Below, piece after piece: positions 32,479 to 41,887 of a stretch of DNA of 64,000 nucleotides. Origin of the DNA: Limnovirga soli (GTDB lineage Bacteria > Bacteroidota > Bacteroidia > Chitinophagales > Chitinophagaceae); assembly GCF_013106755.1 (NCBI RefSeq), contig NZ_WHPF01000010.1:98335-162334 (forward strand), read 5' to 3'. The notes beneath the pieces were generated by a model, which made no database searches, had not been told where the DNA came from, and saw nothing but the letters and a program-made list of their open reading frames with translations. The first letter of the stretch is position 1. Every line of letters starts with the position of its first letter. A program made the translations under genes and the position numbers.

Positions 32479-35103
32479 CTATATTAATTCTACCAGCGCT
32501 TTTACTTTGTTTATAAGCTGAAGTAAATTACTAGCATCCTGGCCGCCTGCGGTAGCTAAGGATTTTTGGCCGCCTCCACCACCTTTAATTAAAGGGGTAG
32601 CCTGTTCTTTTATAATTTTTACTGCATCCAATTTGCCGGCTGCGGCAAGCGCTTCGTCAATCATTACTACTACACTGGCTTTGCCATCAATATTGGCAGC
32701 AAGTATAAATACATGGTTAGCAATATTGGATTTAAGGTCAAAACATATTTTTTTCAGGGCATCAGCATTGGATACTTCTACCAATTCTCCAATAAAATTA
32801 ACCCCATTTATATCCTGTACCTTAGCCTGCAATTCTTTGGCAAAAGCAGCCAATTGCTTGGCTTCCATGCTTTCCAAACGCTTTTCAAGGTCTTGCTTTT
32901 CCTGTACAATTTTTTCCACTGCTTTTACCGGATCTTTTGTTTTTAACAAGCCGGCAATTTCTTTTAATCCTGCAAACTGGCTGTATAATAAATTAAAGGC
33001 AGCGCTGCCAGTTAAGGCTTCTACCCTGCGTACACCTGCTGCCACCGCCGCTTCACTGGTAATTTTAAATACCCCAATCATACCGGTACTCATTACATGG
33101 GTACCGCCACATAGCTCTATTGAATAGTTTGGATCAATAATCACCACCCGAACCGTATCTCCATATTTCTCCCCAAATAAAGCCATAGCGCCTAATTGCA
33201 ATGCTTCTTCCTTAGGCATTTGCTTAATTACCACGGGGATATTTTCCCTTATTTTTTCATTTACAATTTGCTCTACTTCACGAATTTCCTCGTCCGTCAT
33301 CTTGGCAAAATGAGAAAAATCAAAACGCAGGTATTCCTCATTTACCAAACTTCCTTTTTGTGCCACATGTGCACCCAATACCTTACGTAAAGCAGCATGC
33401 ATCAGGTGCGTAGCGGTATGGTTATAAGAAGTAAATAACCTTTTCTCAATATTAAAACCTGCTTTAACGGGCGCAGCAATATTTGTGGGTAACTGATTGG
33501 TATAATGAATAATCAACCCATTATCCTTTTTTGTATCTGTAACCCATATTTTTTCGCCATCAAATTCCAGATAACCATTATCACCAACCTGGCCGCCACT
33601 TTCGGCATAGAACGGGGTTTCTGCCAAAACAATCTGATACTGCTCTTTACCTTTTGCAGTGATTTTGCGGTATTTGGTTACTAAAGTGTGTACCAAAACA
33701 TCGTCGTACACAAAACCTTTATCAGGGGTATTATGTACTTCAATCCAATCTTCCGTATCAACAACACCTGCAGCGCGGCTGCGATTTTTTTGCTGCTGCA
33801 TTTCCTCTTTAAAACCAGCTTCATCAATTACAAGATTGTTTTCAGCAGCTATTAGCATGGTTAAATCTAAGGGAAAGCCATAGGTATCAAACAGTTCAAA
33901 GGCAGATTTACCGTTGATGGTATTGTTTTGATCTACACCCGCAATAATATCATCAATTCTTTTAAGACCCTTATCTAAGGTTCTTAAAAATGCATCTTCT
34001 TCTTCTTTCACAACCTTGGCCACAAAATCTTTTTGCTGATGCAGTTCAGGGAAAACTTGTTCAAACTGCGCAGCTATAACTGGTATTAACTGGTGTAAAA
34101 GGGGTTGTTTATAATCTAAATAAGAATAATAATACCGTACGGCCCTGCGCAAAATTCGGCGAATTACATAACCGGCTCCGGTATTAGAAGGCAGCTGTCC
34201 ATCTGAAATGGCAAAACCAATTGCCCTGATATGATCTGCAATTACACGAAATGCAATGGCATGCTTGCTATCACTATAGTCATACCGCTGGCCAGTAATA
34301 CGCTCTGTGGCATTTATGGTTCCTGTAAAAACATCTGTATCATAATTGCTTTGTTTGCCCTGAAGCACCCTTACCAAACGCTCGAAGCCCATACCGGTAT
34401 CTACATGGGTAGCAGGCAAAGGAACGAGGCTGCGATCCTTTAAACGGTTGTATTGGATAAATACATTGTTCCAAATTTCTATTACCTGAGGATGGTCTTT
34501 GTTAACCAAAAGGCTTCCTGGTATCAATGCTCTTTCTTCTTCGGACCGGCAGTCTACATGTATTTCACTACAAGGGCCGCAGGGACCGGTATCGCCCATT
34601 TCCCAAAAGTTGTCCTTTTTATTACCAAACAAAATACGCTCTGCAGGTACATAGTGCTTCCAGGCTTCCAGGGCAATGGTGGAGGGAGGTAATCCTTCAT
34701 TTTCATCTCCCTCAAAAACAGTTATATAAAGTCGCTCTTTATCTATTTTATAAACTTCAGTGAGTAATTCCCAGCTCCAGGCTATAGCTTCTTTTTTAAA
34801 ATAATCTCCAAAACTCCAGTTACCCAGCATTTCAAACATGGTGTGGTGATAGGTATCTACTCCTACCTCTTCCAGATCGTTATGCTTACCGCTAACACGT
34901 AAACATTTTTGGGTATCTACCACCCTTTTGTAGGGCGCCTGCTTATTACCCAGAAAATAATCCTTAAACTGGTTCATCCCCGCATTGGTAAAAAGCAATG
35001 AAGGATCGTTTTTTATAACAATAGGTGCTGAAGGAACAATATGATGACCTTTTGACTTGAAGAAATCAAGAAACTGTTGTCTTATCTGTGCACTGGTAAG
35101 CAT
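32479..35103 (-). CDS. alaS: Alanyl-tRNA synthetase
   Basis: 874 aa, full length. Class II core with MNQFKDYFLG, HHTMFEMLGNWSFGDYFKKEA and GFERL near 235; editing domain with HTATHLMHAALR (zinc HxxxH) and the CGGTH motif; C-terminal C-Ala domain with GGGGGQKSLATAGG. It charges tRNA-Ala and clears mischarged Ser and Gly. The ATG start gives MLTSAQIRQQFLDFFKSKGH, the standard opening. It is divergent from the M23 peptidase gene. Confidence 0.98.
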   Translation of the reverse strand: MLTSAQIRQQFLDFFKSKGHHIVPSAPIVIKNDPSLLFTNAGMNQFKDYFLGNKQAPYKRVVDTQKCLRVSGKHNDLEEVGVDTYHHTMFEMLGNWSFGDYFKKEAIAWSWELLTEVYKIDKERLYITVFEGDENEGLPPSTIALEAWKHYVPAERILFGNKKDNFWEMGDTGPCGPCSEIHVDCRSEEERALIPGSLLVNKDHPQVIEIWNNVFIQYNRLKDRSLVPLPATHVDTGMGFERLVRVLQGKQSNYDTDVFTGTINATERITGQRYDYSDSKHAIAFRVIADHIRAIGFAISDGQLPSNTGAGYVIRRILRRAVRYYYSYLDYKQPLLHQLIPVIAAQFEQVFPELHQQKDFVAKVVKEEEDAFLRTLDKGLKRIDDIIAGVDQNNTINGKSAFELFDTYGFPLDLTMLIAAENNLVIDEAGFKEEMQQQKNRSRAAGVVDTEDWIEVHNTPDKGFVYDDVLVHTLVTKYRKITAKGKEQYQIVLAETPFYAESGGQVGDNGYLEFDGEKIWVTDTKKDNGLIIHYTNQLPTNIAAPVKAGFNIEKRLFTSYNHTATHLMHAALRKVLGAHVAQKGSLVNEEYLRFDFSHFAKMTDEEIREVEQIVNEKIRENIPVVIKQMPKEEALQLGAMALFGEKYGDTVRVVIIDPNYSIELCGGTHVMSTGMIGVFKITSEAAVAAGVRRVEALTGSAAFNLLYSQFAGLKEIAGLLKTKDPVKAVEKIVQEKQDLEKRLESMEAKQLAAFAKELQAKVQDINGVNFIGELVEVSNADALKKICFDLKSNIANHVFILAANIDGKASVVVMIDEALAAAGKLDAVKIIKEQATPLIKGGGGGQKSLATAGGQDASNLLQLINKVKALVELI

Positions 35104-35168
35104 AATTTCACTGAAAATTTAGAATTGTAAATCTTTGTAAGCCTATATCTTTGTTTGATTTGGGGCAG

Positions 35169-35176
35169 CAAAGGTA
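35169..35176 (-). promoter_or_regulatory. Promoter -7 box for alaS
   Basis: The minus strand reads TACCTTTG, a full match to TAnnTTTG and identical to the rpsJ box, 66 bp upstream of alaS. No convincing -33 element seen. Confidence 0.5.
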
Positions 35177-35273
35177 AGGAATTGCTTTGTTGGAAACAGG
35201 AGCTTATTAGCTTTAAAATAGGTTTACTTTTTATACAGCTGGCTGTTGAAAGCTTAATAAACATTCTGCACCT

Positions 35274-35289
35274 GAAGTGTGCGACGCAA
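35274..35289 (-). repeat. Dispersed GTCGCAC repeat, single arm
   Basis: GAAGTGTGCGACGCAA in the divergent gap between alaS and the M23 peptidase gene, with AGCCAGGCTAATAAA about 30 bp further on. Confidence 0.85.
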
Positions 35290-35387
35290 CCAGGCAGAAT
35301 AGATTTGCAATAGCCAGGCTAATAAATTATTTGCTTTAATAATAATAGAAATGATAGCTTTTATATGATACTTATCTGGATTTGAAT

Positions 35388-36359
35388 ATGCGGAAAATAA
35401 AATATTATTACAATACTCATACTTTAAGGTACGAAAAACTGGAAACGCCTTTTAGGGTAAAACTACTTAGGGTGTTTGGTTTTTTTGCTGCCAGCTTGGC
35501 TTTGGCCATCTTAATTGTGGCTATTGCTTTTGAATACATTGATTCTCCCAAAGAAAAAATGCTGCAACAGGATAATGATGCCATGAGGGAAAAATATAGT
35601 GTATTGGAACAACAGGTGCAACAGTTGCAAAAACAAATGCTTGAATTGGAAAACCGCGATAATAATGTTTACCGTGCTGTTTTTGAATCGAAACCCATTC
35701 CAGATAGTGCCCGTTTAAAGGAAATGGAAAAATCGAAAGAGATACAATTGGTACAAAGTATGAGTGAGAGCCAATTGGTTAAAAGCTTATCGGAACAGGT
35801 GAACAACCTGATTTTAAAAACTGCCTATCAGGAAAAATCGTATAAAGCGATTGATTTAATGGTTAAGAATAAAGTTAAACTATTAGCGGCTATTCCGGCA
35901 ATACAGCCGGTTAGCAATAAAGATTTGAGCCGAATAGCTTCAGGTTTTGGTTATAGAATAGACCCAGTTTATAAAGTAACAAAATTTCATGCGGGGCTTG
36001 ATTTTACTGCACCCCAGGGCACCCCCATTTATGCTACTGCAGATGGTATTGTTAAAGAAGCCAATTTTAATGCAGGTGGGTTTGGCAATCATGTAGTGAT
36101 TAGCCACGGATATGGCTACGAAACCTTATACGGACACATGGTACGCATAAAGGTAAAAGCAGGTAATAGAGTAAGCCGTGGAGAAGTTATAGGCTATGTT
36201 GGCAATACCGGTAAAAGTACCGGCCCTCATTGCCATTACGAGGTACATAAGGGTGGGCAGCCAGTTGACCCGGTTTATTATTTTTATAATGATCTGTCAC
36301 CCGAACAATATGACCGCCTTTTAAAAATGGCGGCAGCAGCCAACCAGAGTTTTGACTAA
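35388..36359 (+). CDS. M23 family metallopeptidase (LytM/NlpD-like)
   Basis: 323 aa from the ATG at 35388; an in-frame TTG two codons earlier is unlikely. One N-terminal membrane helix (about residues 30-50), then a coiled coil (EKYSVLEQQVQQLQKQMLELE, about 65-88), and a C-terminal M23 domain with HAGLDFTAPQGTPIYA (HxxxD) and GPHCHYEV (HxH) as zinc ligands. Catalytic residues appear intact, so it should cleave peptidoglycan cross-links or stems in the periplasm. Family members of this shape act in cell division or septum splitting. It is followed after 57 bp by a gene of unknown function. Confidence 0.92.
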   Translation: MRKIKYYYNTHTLRYEKLETPFRVKLLRVFGFFAASLALAILIVAIAFEYIDSPKEKMLQQDNDAMREKYSVLEQQVQQLQKQMLELENRDNNVYRAVFESKPIPDSARLKEMEKSKEIQLVQSMSESQLVKSLSEQVNNLILKTAYQEKSYKAIDLMVKNKVKLLAAIPAIQPVSNKDLSRIASGFGYRIDPVYKVTKFHAGLDFTAPQGTPIYATADGIVKEANFNAGGFGNHVVISHGYGYETLYGHMVRIKVKAGNRVSRGEVIGYVGNTGKSTGPHCHYEVHKGGQPVDPVYYFYNDLSPEQYDRLLKMAAAANQSFD

Positions 36360-36416
36360 AAATTTAATAATACAAATACCAGTATATCTGTACTTTCAAT
36401 TTTCAAAAAAACAATT

Positions 36417-36917
36417 ATGTTCGAAAATTTATTAAGCCTTATACAGCAAAATGCAGGAGATGCAATAGTAAACAATCCTGCAATACCCAATGAGCACAAC
36501 AATACAGCTATTTCAATGGCTTCCGGGTCTATTATAGATGGGTTAAAAGGTGTTATTTCAAATGGCAATGTAAGTGATATTATGCAGTTGTTTTCCCAAG
36601 GCAGCAATGCAGGCAATAGCGCAATTACACAAAATATACAAAGTGGTTTTATTGAAAATCTGGTGGGTAACCTGGGTATCGATAAATCACAGGCTGGAAA
36701 TATTGCTGCAAGCTTAATTCCAACAGTAATAAACCAGTTTGTTCATAAAACCAATGATCCTAACGATAGCAGCTTTAACCTTCAGGATATTCTTGGAAAC
36801 CTTACCAAAGGCGCTGGAAATTTAGATGTATCAAATTTATTGAATCAATTTTCTGGTAATTCAAATTCTACTCAAACCGGTGGTTTAATGGATAATATCA
36901 AAGGGTTATTTAATTAG
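36417..36917 (+). CDS. Low-complexity Asn/Gly/Ser-rich protein, DUF937-like pattern
   Basis: 166 aa, no signal peptide. Repeating helix patterns such as GSIIDGLKGVISNG, GFIENLVGNLGIDKSQAGNIAASLIPTVINQFV and NLTKGAGNLDVSNLLNQF, rich in Asn, Gly and Ser. This layout resembles DUF937/YidB-like proteins, but I cannot confirm the family by eye. Cytosolic; role unknown. It lies 57 bp after the M23 peptidase gene and ends in a good terminator, so the two may be co-transcribed. Confidence 0.8.
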   Translation: MFENLLSLIQQNAGDAIVNNPAIPNEHNNTAISMASGSIIDGLKGVISNGNVSDIMQLFSQGSNAGNSAITQNIQSGFIENLVGNLGIDKSQAGNIAASLIPTVINQFVHKTNDPNDSSFNLQDILGNLTKGAGNLDVSNLLNQFSGNSNSTQTGGLMDNIKGLFN

Positions 36918-36936
36918 ATAGAACATATTTTATACT

Positions 36937-36965
36937 AAAAAGCTCCTGCAAAGGGGCTTTTTTTA
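36937..36965 (+). terminator. Intrinsic terminator after the 36417 gene
   Basis: AGCTCC and GGGGCT pair (one G-U) around 6 nt, preceded by AAAA and followed by seven T. Confidence 0.85.
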
Positions 36966-36991
36966 TGTAACCAGCAAAGAATAATTATGAG

Positions 36992-37018
36992 GCTTTACTT
37001 GCCACGCTCGGTTCAGGG
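36992..37018 (+). repeat. Variant-core dispersed repeat (CACGCTCGG type)
   Basis: GCTTTACTTGCC then ACGCTCGGTTCAGGG, followed by TCCCAATCTTTGGGCAGC. Same core as the copies at 16719 and 55509. Confidence 0.88.
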
Positions 37019-37149
37019 TCCCAATCTTTGGGCAGCAAAAAAGCAGTGCAACTAAATAATTACCATACAACTTTAACGCTGCGTGGTATTGTAGTTTAAT
37101 GAATCAAATTATATTTGAAAATACATCTTACTTAAACAATTAGATTATA

Positions 37150-37938
37150 ATGATATTGAGGAATAATTATGCTATCCCAGGAAAAACATTTGCCATACTG
37201 CTACTATTAACAGCTTTCAGTATTTCTTTATTGGGTCAAACCAAATTAATGCTTGGTGCAAAATCGGGTATTTCTATCCCCAATTTAAAAGCGAAAGGTG
37301 ATAATCCAATAAGCGAAGGCTGGAGTTCAAGATTGGGAGTATATGCCGGAATAATGGCAGAATATGAAATTGGCAATAATCTATACTTACAAGCAGAAAT
37401 TAATTATGCTTCTCAGGGAGGCAAAAAAAATGGATTACAAACAATACCAACCAGTGCTTTTGCAAACGAAGTTCCTCCGGGCACTGTATTACCTACCTAT
37501 GTTTATGGCAATTATCAAAGCGAGGTAAAGCTTAACTATCTTGAACTACCAGTGTTACTAAAATCTTCCATAACACTGTCAGAATCCATATCAATCTTAC
37601 TGGAGGCGGGACCCTACGCAGGTTTTTTAATAAATGCTAAAAACATTACAGCGGGAAACGGCAATATTTATCTGGATAAATCTCTTAGTATACCGCTACT
37701 GGAAGAATCAATCTCATTTGATCAAAATAATGATATAAAAAAAGATATCAATTCATTTAATGCAGGGGTACAGGCAGGTGTTGGGCTGGGAATAAATTTA
37801 CCTAACGAAAATAAAATAAATATAATCACAGGCATCAATATGGGTTTTACGCCAATTCAAAAAGATGTATTAAACGGCCAGAATAATACCGGAGCAATTA
37901 CGATAACCGCCAGCTATCTTTTTAAATCAAGGAAATAA
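37150..37938 (+). CDS. Outer-membrane beta-barrel protein (PorT-like)
   Basis: 262 aa with a signal peptide (AILLLLTAFSISLLGQ). Alternating strands with aromatic ends follow: LMLGAKSGISIPNLKA, LYLQAEINYASQGGKKN, KLNYLELPVLLKSSI, ILLEAGPYAGFLINAK, GVQAGVGLGINLP, INIITGINMGFTPI. This is the pattern of the 8-stranded PorT/outer-membrane-beta-barrel family of Bacteroidota. The last residues do not end in the usual aromatic. Function unknown; single transcription unit. Confidence 0.88.
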   Translation: MILRNNYAIPGKTFAILLLLTAFSISLLGQTKLMLGAKSGISIPNLKAKGDNPISEGWSSRLGVYAGIMAEYEIGNNLYLQAEINYASQGGKKNGLQTIPTSAFANEVPPGTVLPTYVYGNYQSEVKLNYLELPVLLKSSITLSESISILLEAGPYAGFLINAKNITAGNGNIYLDKSLSIPLLEESISFDQNNDIKKDINSFNAGVQAGVGLGINLPNENKINIITGINMGFTPIQKDVLNGQNNTGAITITASYLFKSRK

Positions 37939-38139
37939 TATGATAAAAATCATTAAATAAAGGGGGATTATCCAGTAACTTTAGGGTAGATAAAAAGAAA
38001 TTTTAAAAACGATAAAATATCAGCATTAACAATAAAACGTGATTTAGTTAACATTTTATTATTAAAGAATAGAGGAACTTTGTATCAACAATAAGGGTTA
38101 TGTAAACAGTAAAATCTGTTAACAATGTTTTTAGGATTT

Positions 38140-38155
38140 TTGGCACTTATTTTGA
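38140..38155 (+). promoter_or_regulatory. Possible sigma-54 promoter
   Basis: TTGGCACTTATTTTGA: GG (38142-38143) and the -12 GA (38154-38155) are 10 bp apart as in TGGCAC-N5-TTGC, with one mismatch (A for C at -12). A palindromic AACAGTAAAATCTGTT lies upstream at 38105-38120. No protein gene starts downstream on this strand before the terminator at 38215. Confidence 0.4.
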
Positions 38156-38166
38156 ATTGTATTTGT

Positions 38167-38245
38167 AAAATAATTTATTAAGAATTTTCTCATAAGCAGT
38201 TAGTTTTGGTTGCGGCCCCTGTTTCTACAGGGGCTCATTTTTTTT
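38167..38245 (+). ncRNA. Candidate small RNA ending in a strong terminator
   Basis: About 79 nt between the possible sigma-54 promoter and a perfect terminator (GCCCCTGT, loop TTCT, ACAGGGGC, then TCA and eight T). The terminator points along plus, but the nearest plus-strand gene ended 277 bp upstream, so a separate short transcript is a reasonable explanation. The 3' end overlaps the last codon of the VanZ-like gene. It could instead terminate read-through from the 37150 gene. Confidence 0.35.
38215..38245 (+). terminator. Strong intrinsic terminator overlapping the vanZ-like stop
   Basis: Perfect 8-bp stem GCCCCTGT/ACAGGGGC with TTCT loop and a T8 tail. Confidence 0.85.
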
Positions 38246-38617
38246 ACGTGCTTTGTACAACTGCAGTAATACATAATATGCCACCAATACCCCAATTGTG
38301 TCGGCAATAATATCAAACAAATCAAAATTTCTATCCTCGGTACAATATTTCTGAAGAAATTCTATTGAAATGCCATAGGCAATTATCAATACTACAACAA
38401 TCAAAAGTTGTTTGCCAGGTTGATTGACAATCCAAATAAAGGGCCCACCCCAAAGCAGGGTTAACAACCCAAATATGCCAACATGTACCCATTTATCAAA
38501 ATAAATCAACTCAAATAACTCAGATGAAGGCAAATCAGACCCTGGCATAAGGAGCAGAAAAGCAGAAATAATAGAAAAAAGGATAGCTGGTATAAAATAT
38601 GGTTTAGTTGATTTCAC
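38225..38617 (-). CDS. VanZ-like membrane protein
   Basis: 130 aa from a GTG at 38615-38617 (reading V/M-KSTKPYFIPAIL). Four hydrophobic segments with the VanZ pattern: YFDKWVHVGIFGLLTLLWG, then IVVVLIIAYGISIEFLQKYCTEDRNFDLFDIIADTIGVLVAYY. Single gene, converging with the candidate sRNA. VanZ confers low-level teicoplanin resistance in enterococci; in Bacteroidota these proteins are common and of unknown role. Confidence 0.88.
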   Translation of the reverse strand: MKSTKPYFIPAILFSIISAFLLLMPGSDLPSSELFELIYFDKWVHVGIFGLLTLLWGGPFIWIVNQPGKQLLIVVVLIIAYGISIEFLQKYCTEDRNFDLFDIIADTIGVLVAYYVLLQLYKARKKNEPL

Positions 38618-38985
38618 TTTTTGCCAAATTTAAAGAAAATGTAAAGAGATGTTTAGGATGATAGTTGTGCAAATATTCATTCTAACCCGGTTTTAATTAA
38701 AATAACAGTAAATAGGAGCACCAAAAAACAATTTTATATTTTGATATTAACATATAATATTAATTAATATGTTTACTTTTTGTAGTCCAGCAAAAATTAA
38801 AAATACGCTGTTGAATAAAACATATTATTGAAAAAAATTATAAATAATTGAAAATCAATAATCAAGGTGTATAGAAAGAAAATAGGTGTAGTGTGTTGAT
38901 AAATAAATTAGAAACAAATTTTGCACAATTGACATTATAAATAATAATATATTGAATATTTTTTAAGCAAAATGAGATTTTTCTG
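38618..38985. other. AT-rich intergenic stretch upstream of amt
   Basis: No gene is seen. The inverted repeat AACATAT / ATATGTT (38749-38755 and 38767-38773, 11-bp spacer) and several poly-A/T runs occur. It may bind a regulator of the ammonium transporter gene, but nothing stronger can be said. Confidence 0.4.
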
Positions 38986-38993
38986 TATTTTTG
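38986..38993 (+). promoter_or_regulatory. Promoter -7 box for the first amt gene
   Basis: TATTTTTG matches TAnnTTTG, 50 bp before the ATG. No -33 TTTG at standard spacing. Confidence 0.5.
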
Positions 38994-39043
38994 AAACCAT
39001 AACATAAACATTATTATTTTTTTTAATGTAAAAATTACAATTT

Positions 39044-40429
39044 ATGAGCAAATCAACAGCCAAACAAATTGCCCCTTTTGCAATACTTATAATTTTAGCT
39101 ATTGCAGCAATATTTGTTCCCTCTCTTCCCGCATTTGATGATGCAGGCAAATACAGCGGTGCAGATATCACATGGATTTTAGTAGCCACTGCACTGGTAT
39201 TCTTAATGACCCCCGGTCTTGCATTTTTTTATGGTGGAATGGTACACAGAAAAAATGTTATTTCAACCATGATGAAAAGTGTTGTTGCTGCCGGTGTGGT
39301 TAGTGTTCTTTGGGTAGTTGTAGGTTATAGTTTATGTTTTGGTCAAAGTATCGGTGGTTTTATTGGGTCTCCGTCTACAAATTGGTTTTTTAAAGATGTA
39401 GCTTCTGGTGCACCATGGAGTTTAGCACCAACCATTCCATTAACCCTGTTTTCTCTTTTCCAGTTAATGTTTGCCATTATTACCCCTGGTCTGGTAGTTG
39501 GTGCCGTTGCTGAGAGAATTAGATTTACCTCCTATGTTTTATTTATAGCATTATTTAGCTTGCTTGTATATGCACCTATTGCACATTGGACATGGAATCC
39601 GGAAGGTTTCTTATTCAAAATGGGTGTTCTTGACTTCGCAGGCGGAACCGTAGTACATATTTCTGCAGGTTGCGCCGCACTGGCTGGTGCACTTGTTTTG
39701 AAGAGAAGACAATCACATATTGAAAACAGAGAAATTCCACCAGCCAATGTACCTTATGTATTGATAGGAACAGGTCTGCTTTGGTTCGGTTGGTTTGGTT
39801 TTAATGCCGGATCTGCAGGTGCTGCAAATTCCTTAGCTGTTTCGGCTTTTGCTACCACTAATACTGCTGCAGCTGCTGCCGGATTATCCTGGATGTTTTT
39901 TGATGTTATGAGAGGTAAAAAACCATCAGTTCTTGGTTTTTGTATTGGTGCAGTTGTAGGACTTGTGGCTATTACTCCGGGTGCTGGTTTTGTAGCAATC
40001 CCACAAAGTATTTTTATAGGTGTGGTAGCTGCAATAATTTCAAATCTTGCAGCTCATTACAAAACTAAAACTACCCTTGATGATACCCTTGACGTATTCC
40101 CTTGCCATGGTATTGGTGGTATGGTGGGTATGTTGCTGACTGGTATTTTTGCTACAAAAACTGTAAATAGCGCAGGTAACGATGGCCTATTCTATGGCAA
40201 TTTTGAATTTTTCTTTACACAAGTAAAAGCCTTAGCAATTGTTGTTTCCTACAGCTTTATTGTTTCTTACGGTATATTCAAGTTTATTAATTACATCCTT
40301 CCAATGAGGGTTAGCCTTGATGAAGAGGAATTAGGCTTGGACGCTTCTCAACATAATGAAAATTATGTACAGGGTACCTTATTGGTTACTACTGAAGGCG
40401 CCATAAAAGAAAAATTGAATAATATTTAA
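39044..40429 (+). CDS. amt: Ammonium transporter, first copy
   Basis: 461 aa, Amt/MEP/Rh family with 11 expected helices. Seen are FFYGGMVHRKNVISTMM after the first helices, AGGTVVHISAGCAALAGALVL with the first of the twin-His pair, GTGLLWFGWFGFNAGSAGAANSLA, and FPCHGIGGMVGMLLTG with the second histidine. The C-terminus SLDEEELGLDASQHNE has the conserved GLDxxxHxE regulatory motif that GlnK contacts. It imports ammonium. It is followed by a BBP2 porin and a second Amt. No glnK gene is in the window. Confidence 0.96.
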   Translation: MSKSTAKQIAPFAILIILAIAAIFVPSLPAFDDAGKYSGADITWILVATALVFLMTPGLAFFYGGMVHRKNVISTMMKSVVAAGVVSVLWVVVGYSLCFGQSIGGFIGSPSTNWFFKDVASGAPWSLAPTIPLTLFSLFQLMFAIITPGLVVGAVAERIRFTSYVLFIALFSLLVYAPIAHWTWNPEGFLFKMGVLDFAGGTVVHISAGCAALAGALVLKRRQSHIENREIPPANVPYVLIGTGLLWFGWFGFNAGSAGAANSLAVSAFATTNTAAAAAGLSWMFFDVMRGKKPSVLGFCIGAVVGLVAITPGAGFVAIPQSIFIGVVAAIISNLAAHYKTKTTLDDTLDVFPCHGIGGMVGMLLTGIFATKTVNSAGNDGLFYGNFEFFFTQVKALAIVVSYSFIVSYGIFKFINYILPMRVSLDEEELGLDASQHNENYVQGTLLVTTEGAIKEKLNNI

Positions 40430-40442
40430 TTATGTTTTAGTG

Positions 40443-40481
40443 TCAGGTATAGCATTATTACTATTATAATGCTATATCTGA
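40443..40481 (+). terminator. Hairpin after the first amt gene
   Basis: TCAGGTATAGCATTAT and ATAATGCTATATCTGA pair with one G-U mismatch around 7 nt. No long T tract, so it may be a transcript end or processing site rather than a terminator. Confidence 0.45.
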
Positions 40482-40530
40482 CTATTATTCGTCATTTGAA
40501 TTTTCGAAAGATGAATAGGATTACTGGGGC

Positions 40531-40547
40531 ACAAGTGTGCGACGCAA
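40531..40547 (-). repeat. Dispersed GTCGCAC repeat, single arm
   Basis: ACAAGTGTGCGACGCAA between the first amt gene and the porin, followed about 24 bp on by TTTGCCTGGTAAGTAA. The rest of this 345-bp gap shows no gene. Confidence 0.88.
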
Positions 40548-40775
40548 GAAAAGATGAATGTATATTTTTTGCCTGGTAAGTAATTACCGCTTTATTTCTG
40601 CTGTTTTGCCTGTTAATGCATTTGAATTCAGGCATATTTAACCTAATGATTTACACCAACTAACTAACTGATTGCCAATAAAGTAATATTGTTGAAACTA
40701 CATGTTTCGCTTGTACTAGCCATAAGATAAAATCTGTGTCTGTATTTTTTTGTTCACTCTTAAACTAAAGCAAAC

Positions 40776-41834
40776 ATGTTAAAACGAATTCTTTCGGCAA
40801 TGATTTTAATTGCTACTCTAAGTAATGTAAACGCACAAGACTCCTCTGCTCCGGCTGCTCCAGCCACAAAAATTTCGGGTTATGTAGATGCATATTTCCG
40901 TTACAACTTAAACGACCCAAAAGAAAGTTATAATACTGGTGGCACCAGTTTTACTAATTCTCAAAATGCTTTCCAACTGGGTATGGCTTCTGTTAAAATT
41001 GAACACAGTTTTGGAAAAGTTGGTGCTGTTGCTGACCTTGGTTTTGGTACAAGGGCCAGAGAATTCTCCTACGCTGATGCTGATTATCTGGCCAATGTTA
41101 AGCAAGCTTATGTTACCTATGCTCCTTCTGACAATGTAAAATTTACCATGGGTAAATGGGCTACTCATGTTGGATATGAACTGGTAGACCCTACACTTAA
41201 CAAAAACTACAGCATGTCTTACATGTTCTCTTATGGTCCGTTTAGTCATACAGGTATCAAGGCTGATTTTACCTTAGGTGGCGGATCTGGTTTGATGTTT
41301 GGAATTGCTAATCCAATTGACGTAACTGCACCAGCATCTGCACCAACCAAAACATTGCTTGCCCAATATAGTTATGTAGGCAGCAAGTTCTCGGCTTACT
41401 TAAATTACCTGGGCTATTTTGGTGCAAAAACATCAATTCCTACAGCTTCCAACCTGAACCAATTTGGTTTAACCATGACCGCTACACTTAGTGACAAATT
41501 CAGTATTGGCTATGATGGTACTGTACAATCTGTAAAAGACGAGGAAGACGATAAATCTAAAAGTTGGTGGGGTTCAGCCTTGTATTTTAATTATATGCCA
41601 ACCGATAAATTTGCTCTTTGCCTACGTACAGAATATTTTGGCGACGAAAAATATGGTTTAAAAACCGGTGCTAATGTTTTTCAATCAACACTATCTGCAA
41701 ATTTCAAAGTAGGAAGTTTTCTTATTATTCCAGAAATCAGGTTGGATAATGCATCTCAGGAAATTTTTGAGAAAAAAGGTGGTACAACTAAGAGCACAGC
41801 TACCGGAATCCTTGCAGCTGTCTATGCATTCTAA
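40776..41834 (+). CDS. Outer-membrane porin, BBP2/OmpL-like
   Basis: 352 aa with a signal peptide (ILSAMILIATLSNVNAQ) and many amphipathic strands: ISGYVDAYFRYNLNDP, FTMGKWATHVGYELVDP, YSMSYMFSYGPFSHTGIKADF, KFALCLRTEYFGDE, LIIPEIRLDNASQEIF, and a C-terminal strand ending AVYAF, the terminal Phe typical of barrels. The sequence fits the putative beta-barrel porin-2 family, often encoded beside amt in Bacteroidota. It likely lets ammonium or other small solutes cross the outer membrane (inference). The second amt follows after 53 bp, probably on the same transcript. Confidence 0.88.
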   Translation: MLKRILSAMILIATLSNVNAQDSSAPAAPATKISGYVDAYFRYNLNDPKESYNTGGTSFTNSQNAFQLGMASVKIEHSFGKVGAVADLGFGTRAREFSYADADYLANVKQAYVTYAPSDNVKFTMGKWATHVGYELVDPTLNKNYSMSYMFSYGPFSHTGIKADFTLGGGSGLMFGIANPIDVTAPASAPTKTLLAQYSYVGSKFSAYLNYLGYFGAKTSIPTASNLNQFGLTMTATLSDKFSIGYDGTVQSVKDEEDDKSKSWWGSALYFNYMPTDKFALCLRTEYFGDEKYGLKTGANVFQSTLSANFKVGSFLIIPEIRLDNASQEIFEKKGGTTKSTATGILAAVYAF

Positions 41835-41887
41835 GGTGAATCGATGGATTGTATTACAGTAAATAACACTCAAAATAAATAGTTAAT

